Assembly (NCBI RefSeq): GCF_005795905.1
Contig: NZ_VAWE01000001.1
Span: 4,076,001-4,140,000, forward strand
Direction of reading: 5' to 3'
Length of the DNA stretch: 64,000 nt
From: Streptomyces marianii
Lineage (GTDB): Bacteria; Actinomycetota; Actinomycetes; Streptomycetales; Streptomycetaceae
Each line of letters begins with the position of its first letter. Within the stretch, counting starts at the first letter, position 1. The notes beneath the pieces were generated by a model. It saw only the letters and a program-made list of their open reading frames with translations, had not been told where the DNA came from and did not search any database. The position numbers and the translations under genes are program-made. Below, one piece after another: positions 60,901-64,000 of this stretch.

Positions 60901-61377
60901 GAACCCGAGCCCGTGACCACCATCGACGAATCTCCCGCCGCACCGGCCACAGCGACGAAAGACGACTTTCTCCAGCAACTGGAAGCCTCGGCAGCGGTCG
61001 ACCGCACGTGCAAGAAGCACGAGGCCGTGCGCCACGCCCTGAAGTCGGCCCTGCTGTGGTCCGACATCCAGCCGTCCGACTCACCGGTCATCGACGTCAG
61101 CTGCGTCACGGACCGAGGCCTGTCCGTCTACGAAGTCCTGGGCACCGGCCGCTCCACCTACCAGGACCTCCGCTCCGGAGCGACCCGCCTTCTCGAGATC
61201 AACCACACCCTGCCGGCGCCGGCCGACCACCTCTATCTGGTCCTCTGCGAAGCACCCGCCGAAGAATGGTCCGTCGACACCATCCGCGACGTGTTCGACG
61301 TCCGAGTCCTGTGGCGCAGCCCCAGCGGATGGAGCGGCCAGGACACGGAAACCGCACTGGGCTCCTCCGGAGCGTGA
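57979..61377 (+). CDS. HelD-like SF1 helicase with long C-terminal extension
   Basis: A 1132-residue protein from ATG 57979 (GGGAGG seven bases upstream). An N-terminal coiled arm and disordered Pro/Glu linker precede Walker A (GGPGTGKSAVGLHR, near residue 250), Walker B (VVDEAQDLTPMQ) and the C-terminal UvrD-type segment (LAAAQAKGMEYDHVLVVEP, LYIALTRSTQSL). HelD/HelR proteins free stalled RNA polymerase and can protect it from rifamycins. Past the helicase end (~745) are an OB/S1-like segment, a helical region and a final domain with SCVTDRGLSVYEVLGTGRS. Usual HelR is far shorter. Confidence 0.9.
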   Translation: MSTTTRDEVLAGEQNAVDHAYDCYTARLAEMSGTSAATASASGKDGIANRKDAEARAAAYGGLGDEALVFSRVDAPEEPGGEPRPWYIGRRGVRDSQNDPVVLLWSSDRARKWSEALPEAPGEVVLRRRLQCTQRVVEDYFDEIAPASPSPAPTAALPRPRSEDDPRTAAPPETRPEPDEQQGEDRLPPSPTPGDVARIQRRKPLQPDDFLLRELQRSRSGRMRDIVETIRRDQMDLVTGSPSDILVVQGGPGTGKSAVGLHRVTWLVNNEHFKAQDVLVIGPHQRFLDYVSRVLPTLGTRDVNAVQLSRMWDGEVLGTDTPQARLVKSDERIAAVLRRRVEHDCRPEVLDDLTTAPSFEGDEPAVVVTAGSTTLRVPRSRVLALLDEARYGDGPYRQRRERFRNLFVDLLLQELAAIAPRRGQGGTIRRDLERNRRVERLVERVWPSPGAREALRSLYDSPELLRACAEGVLDDDEQTALHRPRAATADADPWTLDDHVCIEELGYLITGETPSRYGHIVVDEAQDLTPMQARALRRRCAVGGSMTVLGDLAQATGPHTHTSWDRLGTLLSDHGDWRIAELHTSYRVPAEIMEFVAPLARAIAPTLPYPRAVREVGDNAVRTVATEPWRLLEDTVAQVTRLVGTSDGTTLRSIAVIVPDDSGWLDEITRHLDQSAGITGPRRESVSVLAAAQAKGMEYDHVLVVEPATIADRGAAGLRQLYIALTRSTQSLTVLHTSPIPEALTNNADNSEQLPAQTGSDAASGDVPDIGTDIRVRVVGPAPGGRYRVEALSPTTDRPLVLTVRHGSAPPRPGTELDCWVFGNETNHSVLTADQRGRRPISPTMAERYAAALGVLDDLVAGGGDVPQDVRSRLSELQGMANRVLRRDQADWVDVRRVLGFPDRHRLGALRDLAASTNRALKDHTLDVRSLQGQLADSGWSDALLEARETIRTRLAEAAEPDQHNAPTHQPEREEPEPVTTIDESPAAPATATKDDFLQQLEASAAVDRTCKKHEAVRHALKSALLWSDIQPSDSPVIDVSCVTDRGLSVYEVLGTGRSTYQDLRSGATRLLEINHTLPAPADHLYLVLCEAPAEEWSVDTIRDVFDVRVLWRSPSGWSGQDTETALGSSGA

Positions 61378-61382
61378 TGCCG

Positions 61383-61423
61383 AAGTGAATCGGCCCGGAC
61401 GCGGTACGCGTCCGGGCTCACTT
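61383..61423. terminator. Hairpin terminator after the HelD-like gene
   Basis: GCCCGGACGCG (61393-61403) pairs with CGCGTCCGGGC (61407-61417) around loop GTA, extended by AAGTGA/TCACTT outside an unpaired bulge. Confidence 0.8.
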
Positions 61424-61458
61424 CCAGGAGCTCAGCGCGGTCGTCGAAGGCCCGCGGC

Positions 61459-61728
61459 CTACACCAATGAGACTTCTCCGTCCGGTAGCCACCCCTCCCA
61501 GTACCCCTCGACGAGATCGAGGATCTGTGTCGGTGCGACGGAAGCCCCGCCAGACCGGAGGTCGCAGACCCTCCACCACTGCGCGCCCGGACCGAGCATC
61601 CGAGTCGGTCGCTGCGGCCGGCTGCCGTCGGCGGGAGTCACGAGCACGACGTACCCGAGCTTCTCAACGTCGTCGATCGCAAACAGCCGGCCGATGACCG
61701 GTGCGATGCGGAGCGCAGGCAGGCCCAT
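61459..61728 (-). CDS. Small hypothetical protein
   Basis: About 89 residues from ATG 61728: LPALRIAPVIGRLFAIDDVE, LGYVVLVTPADGS, QWWRVCDLRSGG and ILDLVEGYWEGWLPDG give a well-composed small globular protein, unlike shadow frames. No domain recognised and the ribosome site is weak. It lies between the helicase and the polyketide-cluster edge and may be the last native gene. Confidence 0.55.
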   Translation of the reverse strand: MGLPALRIAPVIGRLFAIDDVEKLGYVVLVTPADGSRPQRPTRMLGPGAQWWRVCDLRSGGASVAPTQILDLVEGYWEGWLPDGEVSLV

Positions 61729-61748
61729 CCTTCGCCGGAGGAAGCGCG

Positions 61749-62135
61749 ATGCCGCTCGTCGGCACGTTGCGCCGCCCCGCACGCCTTCCGGTGGCCGCGG
61801 GACGGGCCGCCCTGGCCACCGACCTCGCCGAGGTGGCCCGCGAGATGGAGGCCCGCCGCGACCTGGCGCAGAGCGTCTTCGCCCGCACCGGCATGAAGTT
61901 CTCCCCGGCCGAGGGCGGCTGCTTCCTCTTCGCCGACATCAGCCCGCTGACGGCCGGCGAGCGCGACTGCACCGGCTTCGTCCGCGACCTGCTCGACCGG
62001 GCGGGCGTCCTCCTGGTCCCCGGCGCCTCGTTCTTCTCCGACCCCGCGCGGGGCGAGCAGTACGTCCGCATCGCCTTCAACCGGCGCGCCGAGACGCTCC
62101 GCGAGGCCGAGCAGCGGATCGCGGCGGCGTCATGA
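61749..62135 (+). pseudogene. Truncated class I/II aminotransferase (C-terminal part)
   Basis: The 128-residue frame contains ARRDLAQSVFARTGMKFSPA, GGCFLFADISPL and GASFFSDPARGEQYVRIAFN, the C-terminal domain of aspartate/methionine-type aminotransferases. The large PLP domain with its lysine is missing. A GGAGGAAG site precedes ATG 61749, perhaps fortuitously. Its stop overlaps the P450 start (ATGA), so the piece came from an operon with the P450. Confidence 0.75.
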
Positions 62136-63379
62136 CCGGCCACCGGAACGGAGACGGCAGGAACACCACCATGACCATCGAGCACGAGGAGCGGAAGGCG
62201 GCCACGGCCGGCTGCCCGTACGCGCACCACGTCGGGCGACTCGGCCCGCTGCCGGAGTTCCTGGAGCACGGCGACGAGCCCGTCACCCGCGTCGCCACCC
62301 CCACCGGCCACACGATGTGGCTGGTCCGCGACTACACGCTCGGCCGGTCGGTCCTCACCGATCGCCGCTTCAGCCGCGCCGAGGCCGTCAAGCCGCACGC
62401 GCCGACGGTCATCGACGCCCAGCCCGTGCCGGACTCCATGATGAGCATGGACGGCGCCGAGCACGCCCGGCTGCGCCGCATGGTCACCGGCTCCTTCACC
62501 ACCGGCAAGGTCGCCGCGATGGCCCCGTTCGTCGAGCGGCTCGCCGACGAGCACCTCGACCGGCTCGCCGAGGCCGGGCCCGGCGCCGACCTCGTCGAGA
62601 CGATCGCCGCGCCGCTGCCGCTCGTCGTCCTCTGCTCGCTGCTCGGCGTCCCGCCCGAGGACGCCGACCGCTTCCGGAACTGGGTCGAGGTCCTCTTCGA
62701 CATCTCCGTGAGCAGCCCCCGCGAGAAGGCCCGCCGCCGCCTCGAACTCGTGGAGTACATGTCCAACCTGATCGAGGAGAAGCGGCAGCGCGACGAGGAC
62801 GACCTCCTCACCTCCCTGATCGGCGCGCACGACGGCGGCGACCTGTCCATGCCGGAGCTGCTGACCCTCGGCCTCACCCTGCTCATGGCCGGGTACGAGA
62901 CCACCGTCGGCCAGCTGTCGCTGTCCGCGCTCGCCCTGCTCTCGGACCCCACCACCCTCGCCGCGCTGCGCGAACGGCCCGAACTCGTGCCGTCCGCCGT
63001 CGAGGAGCTGATGCGGCTCAGCCCCGCCACGCCGCTCGCCTTCCCGCGCGTCGCCGTCGAGACCGTCGAACTCGGCGACGTCACCGTCCGGGCCGGCGAG
63101 GGCGTCCTCGTCTCCTTGCTGCACGGCAACCGCGACGGGGCCGTCTTCGCCGACCCCGAGTTGCTCGACGCGGACAGCCGCACCGCCGCCCACCTGACCT
63201 TCGGACACGGCGTCCACCGATGCCTCGGCGCCCCGCTCGCCCGGCTCCAGGTCCGCATCGTCGTCGAACGGCTGCTGCGCCGCTTCCCCGGCATCCGGAC
63301 GGCCTCCGGGCCCGACGCGGTGCTGTGGAAGGACGGCCTCGCCACCCGAGGCCTCGCCCGGCTGCGGGTGGAGTGGTGA
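62132..63379 (+). CDS. Cytochrome P450
   Basis: A 415-residue protein from ATG 62132 (overlapping the previous stop), or 402 from ATG 62171. P450 motifs: I-helix LLMAGYETTVGQ, ExxR in EELMRLSP, PRVA region after it, and heme loop FGHGVHRCLGAPLAR with the axial Cys. It is a soluble CYP of the kind that tailors macrolides, probably hydroxylating the polyketide made by the adjacent synthase. Redox partners are not present. Confidence 0.95.
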   Translation: MTGHRNGDGRNTTMTIEHEERKAATAGCPYAHHVGRLGPLPEFLEHGDEPVTRVATPTGHTMWLVRDYTLGRSVLTDRRFSRAEAVKPHAPTVIDAQPVPDSMMSMDGAEHARLRRMVTGSFTTGKVAAMAPFVERLADEHLDRLAEAGPGADLVETIAAPLPLVVLCSLLGVPPEDADRFRNWVEVLFDISVSSPREKARRRLELVEYMSNLIEEKRQRDEDDLLTSLIGAHDGGDLSMPELLTLGLTLLMAGYETTVGQLSLSALALLSDPTTLAALRERPELVPSAVEELMRLSPATPLAFPRVAVETVELGDVTVRAGEGVLVSLLHGNRDGAVFADPELLDADSRTAAHLTFGHGVHRCLGAPLARLQVRIVVERLLRRFPGIRTASGPDAVLWKDGLATRGLARLRVEW

Positions 63380-63475
63380 CCACCCCTGGCTGAGCCGGCC
63401 CGCTCCGGTCACCCCGTGCCGCCGCCCCCGTGCCGTTGACCCCGTACCAGCCCTCGGAATGCGAATGAGGAACCG

Positions 63476-64000
<525 letters not shown>

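Overview
The window comes from a Streptomyces or close relative. It has very high GC, GTG and TTG starts, dense ATGA/GTGA gene overlaps, two branched-chain 2-oxoacid dehydrogenase (bkd) operons, a pair of membrane Ser/Thr kinases, a proteasome activator, and two parS-like sites, one a perfect GTTTCACGTGAAAC. From memory the order bkd / kinases / bpa / bkd-bkdR matches the oriC-proximal core of Streptomyces chromosomes; this could not be checked here.

Layout. 1-7140: an NHL/thioredoxin gene carries a roughly 5.15 kb integrative element (large serine recombinase, XRE/DUF5753 regulator, DUF6879, small proteins, one HEAT-like protein). The displaced original 5' end of the NHL gene lies on the far side, so the present NHL gene is a chimera. 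7264-12343: nitrilase-family hydrolase, DinB-fold protein, GntR-MFS operon, D-Ala-D-Ala carboxypeptidase. 12434-16036: first bkd operon, followed by an orphan NarL-type response regulator and an APH-family kinase. 18371-21921: two divergent Ser/Thr kinases. 22306-28469: membrane-anchored low-complexity protein, PadR-ABC-FtsX operon, proteasome activator Bpa. 28591-33073: quinone oxidoreductase, K+ channel, MoeA and MobA-like genes, with a perfect parS at the MoeA/channel overlap.

33150-37573: second bkd operon with divergent bkdR. 37749-50246: phenylacetate catabolism, comprising a TetR regulator, paaH, paaN, paaABCDE and an acyl-CoA dehydrogenase. It is interleaved with a DUF5819-HTTM-SpoU operon whose SpoU methyltransferase gene is broken and interrupted by another TrmH-family gene. 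One operator-like palindrome, ACCGAnCGnTCGGT and near variants, occurs in front of paaA, between paaH and paaN, and in front of the second bkd operon, suggesting one TetR regulon over aromatic and branched-chain acid catabolism. Phenylacetyl-CoA epoxidation (PaaABCDE), ring cleavage or aldehyde oxidation (PaaN) and beta-oxidation (PaaH, acyl-CoA dehydrogenase) would feed acyl-CoAs to primary metabolism, while the Bkd complexes supply branched acyl-CoA starters for fatty acids and polyketides.

50350-57233: rhodanese, J-domain protein, DUF2252 protein, a truncated azoreductase beside a second parS-like site, a NarL-type two-component pair, and a hypothetical protein with an EF-Tu-like tail. 57240-57900 is a junction of decayed gene pieces: a LAL/LuxR regulator fragment and a polyketide acyltransferase fragment. 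An unusually long HelD-like helicase follows, then a truncated aminotransferase, a cytochrome P450 and the first ketosynthase of a type I polyketide synthase that runs off the right edge. The right end is therefore the edge of a polyketide gene cluster, with debris on both sides of the helicase.
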